The notes under the pieces were generated by a model, which had not been told where the DNA came from, searched no databases, and saw nothing but the letters and a program-made list of their open reading frames with translations. Positions 25,292 through 34,679 of a stretch of DNA of 64,000 nucleotides are shown here, piece by piece. A program made the translations under genes and the position numbers. Every line of letters starts with the position of its first letter. Within the stretch, counting starts at the first letter, position 1. Origin of the DNA: JAEUIE01 sp046350055 (GTDB lineage: Bacteria > Planctomycetota > Planctomycetia > Gemmatales > HRBIN36); assembly GCA_046350055.1 (NCBI GenBank), contig JAXMBC010000001.1, forward strand, positions 4,960,001-5,024,000. Direction: 5' to 3'.

Positions 25292-27895
25292 ATGGCGACG
25301 AAGGCCATGAGTTACTTCCGCAAGCACCAGAAAGTTATTCTGGCTTGTATCACCATTGGCACGATGCTTATTTTCATCGTCGGTGATGCGGTTCAGTCCA
25401 TTGCACGTGGCGGCAGCGCCAGTGGTGGAATCGTCGGCTGGTTCAGTAACTTCTTCAGCGGCGGCACCAAGGAAGATACCGTCTTTCGGGTTGCTGGCGT
25501 GAATTATGATCCCATGAAGATCACACAGTTGCAGGAACAGCGTCTCTTCGCCGCTGATGTCATGCGCAGCGTCACCATGGTGGGAGAACAGCGTCTGATG
25601 GAGAGCCTGGGCTTCAAGGAAGAAGACCTGCGCGATCAGTCGAAATGGCAGAAGATGAATGAAGCCATGTCGAAGGATCCCAGTGTAGCAGATGCACGCA
25701 CTGCCCGTGACAAAACCTTACTCAATCAGATCAAGCCATCCATTGTCACTTTCTACGAAGGTGGACTCAGGGAGCTTCCCGAATCTATCGTTGAATACTT
25801 GTTGATGCGCAACAAGGCTAATGATTTAGGCGTGACCATCACCACTAACATGGTGCGTGACGACCTGGTCAAGCTGGGTATGAATCGCGTTACCCTTGAT
25901 GAAATCAACCTGATGGTGCGAAACAGCGCCAGGCAGCGTGGCATGCTCAACATGGCAAAGCTTGATTCGGTCCTGGCCGTTCTGGCCGATGAAGTCAAAG
26001 TCAGCATTGCCAAGAACGTGAACCAGGAAGACATCTCTCGCTATGTTGCTGACTTTTCACAACAGCGTGGTATGCCCATGCGTGATCGCAGTCGCGACCC
26101 CCAGATCACCCCAGCTGACCTGTGGAAGGCCTATGTCGATGTGAAGACCTCCCTCAGCACCGGCATCCTGCCTATGAAAGTGGAAGACTTCATCAACAAG
26201 ATCCCTGATCCAACACCCGAGGAAAAGCAGGCCTACTTTGACAAGTACAAGACCGCCTTCCCCTCCAGTGACAAGGATACACCTGGGTTCAAGATTCCAC
26301 CGATGTACCGCATCGGCTTCGTGCTGGCGGACATGAAAGAAGGCCAGCCAGCTGACAAACATTACCGCGGCATGGTGGACGCATGGGATAAACTCGCCCC
26401 GTTCACAGCGTTAGCGGAATTGGCCAAAGCCTACAATGACAAGAAAGATACGCAGTACCGAACGCTCAAGCCATTCCTCGAATTCCCGCTGGCACTGAAA
26501 GCAGGCTCGCCCTGGATTCGTTTTTATCAGTGGCAATTCGCCCACGATCATGCACAAGTGGCCAGCAGCCTCGGCCACGCGATGCTGGGGATGACCCAGG
26601 TGGGCACGCTCTCACCAGTGAATGGATTCGCCATGAATGCAGCGGCAGAAATCGTACCAGCTGACCAGGTCAACATTGTCCAGAAACTCAGCAAGGAAGT
26701 GGCACTGGCTGCGACGCCGCTGGGTGCATTCCTGCCTTCGGAGAAATTGCGATCAGGAGCTAAAGAGAACTTCGTTCCCTTTGAGGTTGTCGTCAAGGCT
26801 CTCATCGATCAACGCATCGCCAAACAGGCCAAGGTTTACCTTTCCAATGACCTGGCCGAACTCACGACACTCCTGAGCGATTACGGCAAGAAGTACAATG
26901 ACTGGCGCAGCAAGGTACTACGCAAGATAGCTACTTCCGCTACTCCACCACTCTACAAGGATGAACCCAAGCAATCGCTGCAGGATTTCCTGGCTGCCTT
27001 TACCAAGGCTCGCGGGCTCAGCTACTACGAGACCAAGGACCTTCGCAGCAAGGATGATTTGCTCAACGAACCGGGGGAACGCCTCCTTAATACCTGGATC
27101 AAGCCCATTTATGTGGGCATGTTCCCCGAAGCCCGCGTGACCAAACGCGACTTTGATAACTACATCAAGGGGCGGCTGGTGCCTGATTCTCAGGGCAAGC
27201 CCAAGCTGTTCGACGCCCTGAATAGTAGCGCATCGGATCAGCAGCAGCGCAATAAGGAGATAGTTCTCCACTGGATCTCCGATGCCACAGAAGCGGCGAA
27301 TCCCACGCTCAAGGATGTTGATGCAGCGGTGGTGAAAGCCTGGAAAATGGAAAAGGCTCGTGCTCTGGTCGAGGAAGAAGCCCAAAAGCTGATCAAGGAT
27401 GTTAATGCTTCACCAGACAACTACCGCAAGCTGATCGACATGAAGGGCTACACTCCCGGCCAGACACTGTCACGCTTCAGTGAGCCCGAAATCAAGAGCA
27501 TGGCTGATGCTTCAACATTGCTGAGTGCGGTGCTGCCTCCGGTACTCGATAACGTGGATCGGGAAGAGTTCATGAAGCAGTGCCTCGAAAAGCTGAAGAA
27601 GAAGGGCGACATGACTGTCATTCCGGACAAGTCCAAGAGTTACTACTACCTTGTCTATCTCGCTAATCGTTCGGAACCAAGAACCTCGAACCCGCTCGAT
27701 ATCGAGGCATTCCACAATGAGGTCATTCGCCCGTCCATCAATCGCCCACTCAGCATCGATGGAACGCCGTTCAAGACGTTTGTCACTCAAACCGTGAAGA
27801 ACGATAACATGAAGAACTGGTTCGATTATCTGAAAGAGATCACCAGCTTTAATGCTGAACTGGCGAAGAACCTGAGCGAACGCATGAGACAGTAG
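25292..27895 (+). CDS. Large membrane-anchored SurA_N/PpiD-like protein
   Basis: The 867-aa protein starts MATKAMSYFRKHQKVILACITIGTMLIFIVGD, with basic residues followed by one membrane helix (about 14-33). This is the PpiD-type layout of an inner-membrane anchor with a large periplasmic part. Helical segments around 40-200 (QLQEQRLFAADVM, LLMRNKANDLGVTI, VRDDLVKLGM) resemble the SurA N-terminal chaperone fold, and VSIAKNVNQEDISRYVADF fits a second such helix set. I see no parvulin-type isomerase motif, so it may act only as a chaperone. AAGGGG lies 5 bases before the ATG. A strong terminator with T-tract follows. A general role in folding exported proteins is inferred, not shown. Confidence 0.6.
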   Translation: MATKAMSYFRKHQKVILACITIGTMLIFIVGDAVQSIARGGSASGGIVGWFSNFFSGGTKEDTVFRVAGVNYDPMKITQLQEQRLFAADVMRSVTMVGEQRLMESLGFKEEDLRDQSKWQKMNEAMSKDPSVADARTARDKTLLNQIKPSIVTFYEGGLRELPESIVEYLLMRNKANDLGVTITTNMVRDDLVKLGMNRVTLDEINLMVRNSARQRGMLNMAKLDSVLAVLADEVKVSIAKNVNQEDISRYVADFSQQRGMPMRDRSRDPQITPADLWKAYVDVKTSLSTGILPMKVEDFINKIPDPTPEEKQAYFDKYKTAFPSSDKDTPGFKIPPMYRIGFVLADMKEGQPADKHYRGMVDAWDKLAPFTALAELAKAYNDKKDTQYRTLKPFLEFPLALKAGSPWIRFYQWQFAHDHAQVASSLGHAMLGMTQVGTLSPVNGFAMNAAAEIVPADQVNIVQKLSKEVALAATPLGAFLPSEKLRSGAKENFVPFEVVVKALIDQRIAKQAKVYLSNDLAELTTLLSDYGKKYNDWRSKVLRKIATSATPPLYKDEPKQSLQDFLAAFTKARGLSYYETKDLRSKDDLLNEPGERLLNTWIKPIYVGMFPEARVTKRDFDNYIKGRLVPDSQGKPKLFDALNSSASDQQQRNKEIVLHWISDATEAANPTLKDVDAAVVKAWKMEKARALVEEEAQKLIKDVNASPDNYRKLIDMKGYTPGQTLSRFSEPEIKSMADASTLLSAVLPPVLDNVDREEFMKQCLEKLKKKGDMTVIPDKSKSYYYLVYLANRSEPRTSNPLDIEAFHNEVIRPSINRPLSIDGTPFKTFVTQTVKNDNMKNWFDYLKEITSFNAELAKNLSERMRQ

Positions 27896-27911
27896 ATAGT
27901 TGCTTAAAGCG

Positions 27912-27950
27912 AAAGTCCCCGGCCTCCCTTGTGGAGACCGGGGACTTTTT
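27912..27950. terminator. Intrinsic terminator between converging genes
   Basis: Stem AAAGTCCCCGG-CTCC / GGAG-CCGGGGACTTT with a short loop, followed by TTTTTG on the plus strand. It lies between the stop at 27895 and the groES stop at 27973, and shares the GTCCCCGG core of the dispersed palindromes. Confidence 0.85.
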
Positions 27951-27972
27951 GTTGTATTCCTTGCTGTAACGA

Positions 27973-28260
27973 CTAGCCTACTACTGCAAGCAGATCGTCC
28001 TCGGTCATGATCAGAAGGTCTTCGCCTTCGATCTTGACTTCATTGCCAGCCCAGGAACTGAACAGGACTTTGTCCCCTTCACGCACAGCGAATTGTTGTC
28101 GGCTGCCATCGGCTAGAAGCTTGCCATCGCCAATGCTGAGGACCTTGCCCTGACGGGGCTTTTCACGTGCTGAATCGGGCAGGACGATTCCCCCCTTCGA
28201 CTTCTCCTCCGCCTCAAGGCGTTTGACGATAATCTTGTCATTCAGCGGCACAATCTTCAT
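27973..28260 (-). CDS. groES: Co-chaperonin GroES
   Basis: The 95-aa protein begins MKIVPLNDKIIVKRLEAEEK and contains GGIVLPDSAREKP, the mobile loop that contacts GroEL. It then reads GKVLSIGDGK and ends GEDLLIMTEDDLLAVV. Length and order match GroES heptamer subunits, which cap GroEL in the cytoplasm. The ATG at 28260 has CGGAG about 9 bases upstream. No groEL follows within the window, which is unusual; the response-regulator gene lies 82 bases upstream on the same strand. No CIRCE-type inverted repeat is visible. A distant groEL or a second groES elsewhere is likely. Confidence 0.93.
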   Translation of the reverse strand: MKIVPLNDKIIVKRLEAEEKSKGGIVLPDSAREKPRQGKVLSIGDGKLLADGSRQQFAVREGDKVLFSSWAGNEVKIEGEDLLIMTEDDLLAVVG

Positions 28261-28342
28261 GGAAGCGGAACTCCGGGGTGGATGATGACCGTTCACTGCC
28301 TGGGCAATAAACGATTCCAATATTGTATGGATCAGCGTCGGT

Positions 28343-28738
28343 TCAAGGCGTCAAATACGCTCGTCGCAAGGCCCGTTGCAATGTGAAGAGAAGTTCATGC
28401 CGATTAACAGGCTTATTTACGATGGAATAGACCTTCACTTCGAGAGCCTTTCGCATCAGTTGCTCGTCATTGGAGGCCGTAACCAGGATACAGGGCAATT
28501 CGGAGACAATTCGCCTGGCCATATGCACGGTTTCCAGGCCATTCATGCTCCGCATGTACATATCACACAGGAATAAATGCACAGGCTGCTGTTCCAGCAC
28601 TTCCAGAGCTTTTTCGCCATCCTCTGCAACGTATGCTCGGTAACCTACAGGCGCGATCATCTCCATCAGCGCCTCGCGGCACCCTGGATCATCATCGGCA
28701 ATCAGGATGGAGTATTCTTCTGGATCAGACGCCTTCAT
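28343..28738 (-). CDS. Single-domain response regulator (receiver only)
   Basis: The 131-aa product is a lone CheY-like receiver domain. Acidic pocket residues sit at 15-17 (DDD), the phosphorylated aspartate is probably Asp59 in FLCDMYM, Thr87 is in ILVTASN, and Lys109 is in VNKPVN. There is no output domain, so it acts by protein contact or relays phosphate. Start chosen at the ATG 28738; the frame extends to a TTG at 28789 that would add a Trp/Arg-rich tail. No histidine kinase is adjacent. The gene lies upstream of groES on the same strand, so cotranscription is possible. Confidence 0.88.
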   Translation of the reverse strand: MKASDPEEYSILIADDDPGCREALMEMIAPVGYRAYVAEDGEKALEVLEQQPVHLFLCDMYMRSMNGLETVHMARRIVSELPCILVTASNDEQLMRKALEVKVYSIVNKPVNRHELLFTLQRALRRAYLTP

Positions 28739-28911
28739 GGTGTCAGTTTCACCTCTCGTCCATGAGCAAAGTGCAAAATGCGTACCCAAAGCAAGACTTT
28801 TTCACGCCTCGGCACAATCGCCCTAAGTTACAGACCTCTACGCTGCACCACAAGAGAGAAATGGAAAAAACACAACAAACTATACGTCGTTTTGGCAGTC
28901 AGGTCGAACGC

Positions 28912-29832
28912 CTAGCTCACCACCGTGCCTGGAGCGTGTACCCGCTTCATCCCCTTTTTCTTCATCAACTGTCCCAGGCTCGAAATAGATAGACGGCTAT
29001 CTTCCAGCAACACCGTAGCCATTTCGCTGAGGATGTAGCCTTGAATATCTTCCTCGGTCCAGCCTTGCGCTTCAAGCTGTTGCTGAATCTCATTCACGCA
29101 ACGCTCTCGCAGTTTATCCAGTTGCCGGGAAAGCGTACCTTCATGAATGCCTAGTAACTCAGCAGCTTCGCGCTGACTGAGTTGATATCGCCAGCGCAAG
29201 CCAAGCAGGATGAGTTCCTGTTCATTCAACGTCGTAAGCCATTGACGGGCAGCATCGCGGAAGAGTTCATGCCAGATCGACGAGGATCGTACATCGGTCT
29301 GCTCAGGGGATTCCAGTTGATCATCCTCTCCCAGCCCCGCATGATGCGAACTGGGAGAGCGGAGTCGAGAAATATTCTTGTTCTGGAAGACTCGCAGCAG
29401 CCAGGGGACTAAAGGCCGCAAACCATCATACCGGGCCAGAATAGGCAGAGATCCTTCTGCAGGTGGCACCAGCAAGTGCCCCCAGAAATCATTGACTACC
29501 GCTTCTTGTTCATATTCCTGCCGAGGATAAAGCCTTGCAGCCCGGGCACGCAAAGCATCCAGTAACAGCCGATCCGCCCGTCCCACCTTGGCGGCGAAGA
29601 GCTGTTCCCAGGCTGCCTCATGCCGATCCATGCAAGCTGCCACCAGGAAAGCATCCAGTACCTGCCATTGCTGCAGAAACCGATCCCACTCCAGGCTCGC
29701 CTCCATCTGCCTGGCTCGGTCATACATCCGTTGCAGATGCATGACAAAGGAGTCGTATGCCACGGGAAGCCGTGGTCGTTGCAGACGGCAATAGTGGTAC
29801 AGCAATGGTACGCGTAAATCAGCCACAGGCAT
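28912..29832 (-). CDS. Sigma-70-like transcription factor, coupled to the MCE gene
   Basis: The 306-aa protein has a variable N-terminal region (1-70). A region-2-like segment (about 95-160, with EAVVNDFWGHLL and ILARYDGLRPLVPWLLRVFQNK) and a region-4-like helix-turn-helix (about 205-245, LNEQELILLGLRWRYQLSQREAAELLGI in short pieces) follow. A C-terminal tail (about 260-306) has GWTEEDIQGYILSEM. The order is that of ECF sigma factors, but the sequence is distant. Its ATG overlaps the stop of the upstream MCE-domain gene (TAATG at 29830-29834), so translation is probably coupled. This links a transcription regulator to a cell-envelope protein; an alternative is a DNA-binding protein that does not bind RNA polymerase. 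Confidence 0.65.
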   Translation of the reverse strand: MPVADLRVPLLYHYCRLQRPRLPVAYDSFVMHLQRMYDRARQMEASLEWDRFLQQWQVLDAFLVAACMDRHEAAWEQLFAAKVGRADRLLLDALRARAARLYPRQEYEQEAVVNDFWGHLLVPPAEGSLPILARYDGLRPLVPWLLRVFQNKNISRLRSPSSHHAGLGEDDQLESPEQTDVRSSSIWHELFRDAARQWLTTLNEQELILLGLRWRYQLSQREAAELLGIHEGTLSRQLDKLRERCVNEIQQQLEAQGWTEEDIQGYILSEMATVLLEDSRLSISSLGQLMKKKGMKRVHAPGTVVS

Positions 29833-30947
29833 TACGACAGCGTCCCTGCAGGTGCGAAGAGAATGACTTCGATACGCCGTAATGGTAGTGGTGGCGATGA
29901 CGGAACGCCAGGGCTTATTCTGGTGCCCATCCCGATCGCCTGTACTGGCCTGCGGCTCCAGGTACCCAGTTTATGGATGCTGTGATGATCCATGAGATAG
30001 GTCTTCACCGCGTCAGCCTGTTCCTGGGTCAGAATCTCAGCGGCCTTGCTGTCGGTGTAGTTGGGATCGGTGTAGGAGACGATGACGAACTCCGTACCAC
30101 TGAACTTGCTCCCCGGCACATGCCTGGCTGCCCAGGCCCGCAGCTTCTCGACCCCCTCCGGATGAAAGACTGAACGACCTTCGTGAAAGAGTTCATTCTC
30201 GGAAAAGACCCCTACCAGCTTGTCCATCCCCGGACGTACCAGCACCCTGGTATGCGGATCGACATGTTTGCCAACAAGAGGCAAGTGCTTGATTGCATCG
30301 AATCCCTGCTGCACCGACTGACTCGATTCCCGCACCTGACGCAGGGTATTGGCAACTTCACTGCCCAGAACGCCTTTTCCATCGCGTAAGTCCTGAGTCA
30401 GTCCTTCCACTTCACGTACAGCCTTTTCGCTACGGTCGCTCAACTTCTGCAGGTTGCTGGCCAGCATGCGAAGATCGGCCAATGTTGCTTGTGAATCCGT
30501 CGCAAGCTTCTTCAGGTCGTCCTGAAGCGACTCAACAGTTCCAGGAATAATGCTGCCTTCAGCAAGCAGTTCCGCCCCAGGGGAGCCAGGCTGGATGTCA
30601 ACTATCCTGCCTCCGAGTAGCCCCTCGGCTTTCACCTCTGCGCGGGCATCATTGCCGAGGAGCTTCCGAGCCTGGCCATCCAGTTTTAGCTTTACCTGCA
30701 AATCGCCGCCACGTTGCGAGGCTTGTTCAATCGCAGCAACCTGCCCTGCCTGAACTCCCTGAATGCGAACACGAGTGCCCACTTCCAGCCCTGCAGCATT
30801 GCCAACTTTCATGGTAACGCTGAAGCTGCCATGCCAGAGTTGCTGCTGATTGCCAATGGAAAAGAGGCCATAGCCCAGCAGGGCCAGTGACAGGCAGACT
30901 ACCAGGGCCAGCAGCATGGCCTGCCGTTTCGTGAGTAAATCCGTCAT
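29832..30947 (-). CDS. MCE/MlaD-like protein with OmpA-like C-terminal domain
   Basis: The 371-aa protein has one N-terminal membrane helix (about 9-31) and then an MCE/MlaD domain (about 38-115: VTMKVGNAAGLEVGTRVRIQGVQAGQV in pieces, ending LLGGRIVDIQPG). A helical region (about 135-210, typical of MCE coiled coils) follows. The C-terminal segment, with FHPEGVEKLRAWAARHVPG at about 265-283, and SYTDPNYTDSKAAEILTQEQADAVKTYL, resembles OmpA/MotB peptidoglycan-binding domains. MCE proteins move lipids between membranes; here the OmpA-like end could anchor the chain in the cell wall. The start at 30947 has GGGG 7 bases upstream. No MlaE/F permease genes adjoin it. Confidence 0.8.
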   Translation of the reverse strand: MTDLLTKRQAMLLALVVCLSLALLGYGLFSIGNQQQLWHGSFSVTMKVGNAAGLEVGTRVRIQGVQAGQVAAIEQASQRGGDLQVKLKLDGQARKLLGNDARAEVKAEGLLGGRIVDIQPGSPGAELLAEGSIIPGTVESLQDDLKKLATDSQATLADLRMLASNLQKLSDRSEKAVREVEGLTQDLRDGKGVLGSEVANTLRQVRESSQSVQQGFDAIKHLPLVGKHVDPHTRVLVRPGMDKLVGVFSENELFHEGRSVFHPEGVEKLRAWAARHVPGSKFSGTEFVIVSYTDPNYTDSKAAEILTQEQADAVKTYLMDHHSIHKLGTWSRRPVQAIGMGTRISPGVPSSPPLPLRRIEVILFAPAGTLS

Positions 30948-31023
30948 GTACATACCCCATGGTTATGAAGCTCCCGTATTATACCCTTGAACTCCACCCA
31001 GTGTGACATCAACATATTCGGTC

Positions 31024-32121
31024 ATGGCCCACGCTCCTTTACTTCTGGATTGGACATCGGAACGGTTGCGAGCCTGGAGCGTACAGGCAGGATCTACTCC
31101 ACGTACCGTACCACTGGAAAACAGCCTGCCGGAATTACCTCTAGTCCTGTCAATGGCGGAGCGACGCCTGCAGTTGGGGCAATCCGCTGCCAGGCTTTCA
31201 CGCATCCAGCCTCAGCAGGTGATCGATTGCTTCCTTCCCTATGTCGGTCAGGATCGTGTCTGGCACTATGGCCGGCATCACATGGATGCACGTGAGGTGC
31301 TTGGTTGGGTACTGGGCAAGATCAAGGAAAAACTGCCATCCAAAGCAGTGTTCCATGTGTTGCCAAGTTACTGGCAGAGGGAGCAGGCTGCCATTCTGGA
31401 GGATCAGACCCGGCAACTGGGCTATCGTTGCCTCGGCTCGATGAAGCGGGGGCTGGCATTGGCAGGTCTTTCGCCTGGACTCATCATCGACATCGATAAC
31501 TTTGCCGCCTCTATCATCATGACGCAGGTGCAAGGCCGCACCGGGCACCTGCATCTGGAATCGATCCAGACCGTTACTGCTCTCGCACTACCCATCTGGA
31601 AGGAGCGGATCGCAGCGATCGTAGCTACCCGCTGTTTGCGTGATAGCCGGCGCGATCCTCGAGCTCACGCTGAGACAGATCAGCAACTCGAAGAACAACT
31701 CCATTCCAGGTTAATCGATCTGGCCAGCCAGAGTGACATCCGTCTGTCGCTGAAACAACGGGACTGGAATGATGAAGTGCTGCTGCCACACGCCGAAGTC
31801 CATGCTGTGTGTGCACCACTTGCAATGAAGCTGGCAGAATTGGCAATCAGGAAACCAGAAGCAGAAACCTGGTTCCTGTCTCCCGAGGCAGCCCGGCTGC
31901 CTGGCTTACCGCAATCCCTTTACGCTGCCAGTAACCATCAGCGATCTCTTTCAGTACTTCCCGCCGAAGTCATGCCTCAAGCGTTGACAGCGTGGATCAT
32001 GCAGATTGATCAAGGCATACTCAGTCCACCATCCTGGAGCGAAGTGCTGCCGGTGATCAGCCCGCTTTCGACGGAAGCTCAGCCTGATACGCTTCCCTTT
32101 GCACGACGAACAAGAAAGTGA
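31024..32121 (+). CDS. Degenerate Hsp70/actin-fold protein
   Basis: The 365-aa protein matches the Hsp70 nucleotide-binding domain in order: LLLDWTSERLRAW at the N-terminus where DnaK has the phosphate-1 loop, FHVLPSYWQREQAAILED where it has VPAYFNDAQRQA, then GLALAG, then LIIDIDNFAASIIMTQ where it has the DLGGGTFD loop. The key glycines and acidic residues of those loops are changed, so ATP binding is probably lost or altered. No substrate-binding domain follows. The ATG at 31024 has no strong ribosome-binding site; a GTG at 31003 is an alternative. It is divergent from the MCE gene, and starts an apparent three-gene operon (gaps of 9 and 5 bases). Confidence 0.6.
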   Translation: MAHAPLLLDWTSERLRAWSVQAGSTPRTVPLENSLPELPLVLSMAERRLQLGQSAARLSRIQPQQVIDCFLPYVGQDRVWHYGRHHMDAREVLGWVLGKIKEKLPSKAVFHVLPSYWQREQAAILEDQTRQLGYRCLGSMKRGLALAGLSPGLIIDIDNFAASIIMTQVQGRTGHLHLESIQTVTALALPIWKERIAAIVATRCLRDSRRDPRAHAETDQQLEEQLHSRLIDLASQSDIRLSLKQRDWNDEVLLPHAEVHAVCAPLAMKLAELAIRKPEAETWFLSPEAARLPGLPQSLYAASNHQRSLSVLPAEVMPQALTAWIMQIDQGILSPPSWSEVLPVISPLSTEAQPDTLPFARRTRK

Positions 32122-32130
32122 TGGTGTGCA

Positions 32131-32811
<681 letters not shown>

Positions 32812-32816
32812 TTGCC

Positions 32817-33182
32817 ATGCAAACAGTCGTGTTGGTACGTCGCTCCAGAAGCCGTCAACGCAGACATTCTGCCTTCTTCTTTTATTGTTTCTATCTCCCG
32901 CTGAACTTTGGGCTTCTCTATGCCGCATTCCTGACGTTTTTTCCCTGGAGCCCAGCGATCAACGAAGCACACCGGTCGGCCTGGCTGGAATCGTACGGGC
33001 CAGAACTCTGGTTCAGTTTCCACATGATTCTGGCAATACTCCTCGTCACCATTACATTCTGGCTCTGTAAATACTGTTACCATCCCAAACGGTTCTTCTG
33101 GTTACCGCTGGCTCTGGGTGTGCTGTCTCTTTTGTTATTGCAGCCTGACTACCTTCTCAGCCTCATCCGTTATGTTCGATAA
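32817..33182 (+). CDS. Small membrane protein of unknown function
   Basis: The 121-aa product has a basic N-terminus (RRSRSRQRRH) and three hydrophobic segments at about 20-44, 64-86 and 91-116. No motif is recognised. It starts 5 bases after the SGNH gene stop and ends 15 bases before the converging symporter gene. The tight spacing argues that it is a real third gene of the operon. Its partner role is unknown. Confidence 0.55.
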   Translation: MQTVVLVRRSRSRQRRHSAFFFYCFYLPLNFGLLYAAFLTFFPWSPAINEAHRSAWLESYGPELWFSFHMILAILLVTITFWLCKYCYHPKRFFWLPLALGVLSLLLLQPDYLLSLIRYVR

Positions 33183-33197
33183 TTCTCGTAGAAGTGA

Positions 33198-34490
33198 TCA
33201 TGAATGACTGGTTTCCACTTGAGCGGCTTCACCACCGTGCGGTTCAATGAATCCAGATGCATTTTCGTTGAAGTCACCTTCCCAGCGAGCCATGATCACA
33301 GTAGCCAGGCAATTGCCCACCAGGTTGACTGTGGTTCGTGCCATGTCCATCAGGGCATCCACGCCCAGTATCAACCCCACTGCCTCGACTGGGTAATCAA
33401 ACGATAGCAATGTGCCAGACAGAATCACCAGTGAAGCACGAGGTACTGCAGCCACACCCTTGCTCGTGAGCATCAGAGCCAGCATCAGCCAGATCTGCTT
33501 ACCCCATGTGATTTCTATGCCCGATGCCTGCAGGCAGAAGATCGACGCTACTGCAAGATAAAGCGTAGTGCCATCAAGATTGAAAGAGTACCCGGTAGGC
33601 ATGACGAAGGAGACGATTCGCTTGGGCACGCCCATGGCTTCCATTGCCTGCATCGCTTTGGGCAACGCTGCTTCCGACGACGTTGTGGAAAAAGCAATCA
33701 GTGCCGGTTCTGCTACCGCCCTGCCAAACTTCTTCATCGGGACTCGGGCAATCCATGCCATCGGCACCAGCACCAGTACGACGAAAACAATCAATGCGAT
33801 GTACAGGGTAACTATCAGCATCGCCAGATTTTTCAGCACTTCCAGGCCGCCTTTCCCTACAGTCGCAGCGATAGCTGCCCCTACACCAATAGGAGCATAC
33901 TTCATGACGATGCCGACGAATTTAAACATCACTTCAGAAAGGGAATCAAGGCCACCGAGCAGGTTATCGCGATAGTTCTTCTTTACCTGGGTGAGCGCGA
34001 TGGCAAAGATGATCGCCCAGAAAACAATCTGGAGCACTTCATTATCAGCAGCCGCTTTGATGATACTGGTGGGGACAATGTGCTCCATCATGCTGGAGGC
34101 CGTGTTCTGCTTCCTGGCTAATTCCTTCGCCTTCTCAGCCGACTTGGGTGGCTCGATACCGATACCGGGCTTGGTGATGTTAACGGCTGCCAGTCCAATA
34201 AAAAGGGCAAGCGTGGTGACGACTTCGAAATAGATGAATGACTTCAAAGCCAACCTGCCCACCCGCTTGATATCGTCTCCGTGCCCTGCGATGCCAATCA
34301 CCAGAGTTGCAAAGATGAGAGGCGCGATAAGCGACTGAATCATCCGGATGAAGACTTTGGAAAGCATCTCCAATGCAGCAGCTACGTGCGGGAACTCTTC
34401 AGCGGGAAACAGCCAGCCAAGGAAAGTGCCTATCACCATGGCAAAGAGTATCCATTGTGTAAGCGATCGCTGACCAAGAAAATGAAGCAT
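33198..34490 (-). CDS. Dicarboxylate/amino acid:cation symporter (DAACS family)
   Basis: The 430-aa inner-membrane carrier has about eight membrane segments and the re-entrant loops of the GltP/DctA family. Motifs visible are AFSTTSSEAALPKAM at about 268-282, which lines the substrate site, MPTGYSFNLDGTTLY at about 302-316, and MDMARTTVNLVGNCLA near 386-401, where Asp and Arg choose the substrate and cation. The Asp387/Arg390-type residues suit acidic amino acids or C4-dicarboxylates coupled to sodium or protons. The helix 2-3 loop is longer than in DctA, with EPPKSAEKAKELARK. It is a single gene, converging on the SGNH operon. Exact substrate cannot be assigned. Confidence 0.93.
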   Translation of the reverse strand: MLHFLGQRSLTQWILFAMVIGTFLGWLFPAEEFPHVAAALEMLSKVFIRMIQSLIAPLIFATLVIGIAGHGDDIKRVGRLALKSFIYFEVVTTLALFIGLAAVNITKPGIGIEPPKSAEKAKELARKQNTASSMMEHIVPTSIIKAAADNEVLQIVFWAIIFAIALTQVKKNYRDNLLGGLDSLSEVMFKFVGIVMKYAPIGVGAAIAATVGKGGLEVLKNLAMLIVTLYIALIVFVVLVLVPMAWIARVPMKKFGRAVAEPALIAFSTTSSEAALPKAMQAMEAMGVPKRIVSFVMPTGYSFNLDGTTLYLAVASIFCLQASGIEITWGKQIWLMLALMLTSKGVAAVPRASLVILSGTLLSFDYPVEAVGLILGVDALMDMARTTVNLVGNCLATVIMARWEGDFNENASGFIEPHGGEAAQVETSHS

Positions 34491-34679
34491 AGACGCAGAG
34501 CATGCAGTGCATGCCTCTCCATTGTGAAGGAGGTTTGACTAGGGAGAGGATACAACCTCGACGAAGACGATACCAATCAAATAACAGTGAGAGAACATGC
34601 ATATTCAGTAAGAGTACGTGCCATTACAAGGCGAAGTAAGCGGACGTTCGTTTACAAGGATAGTGCCTTCATGGCGGAA

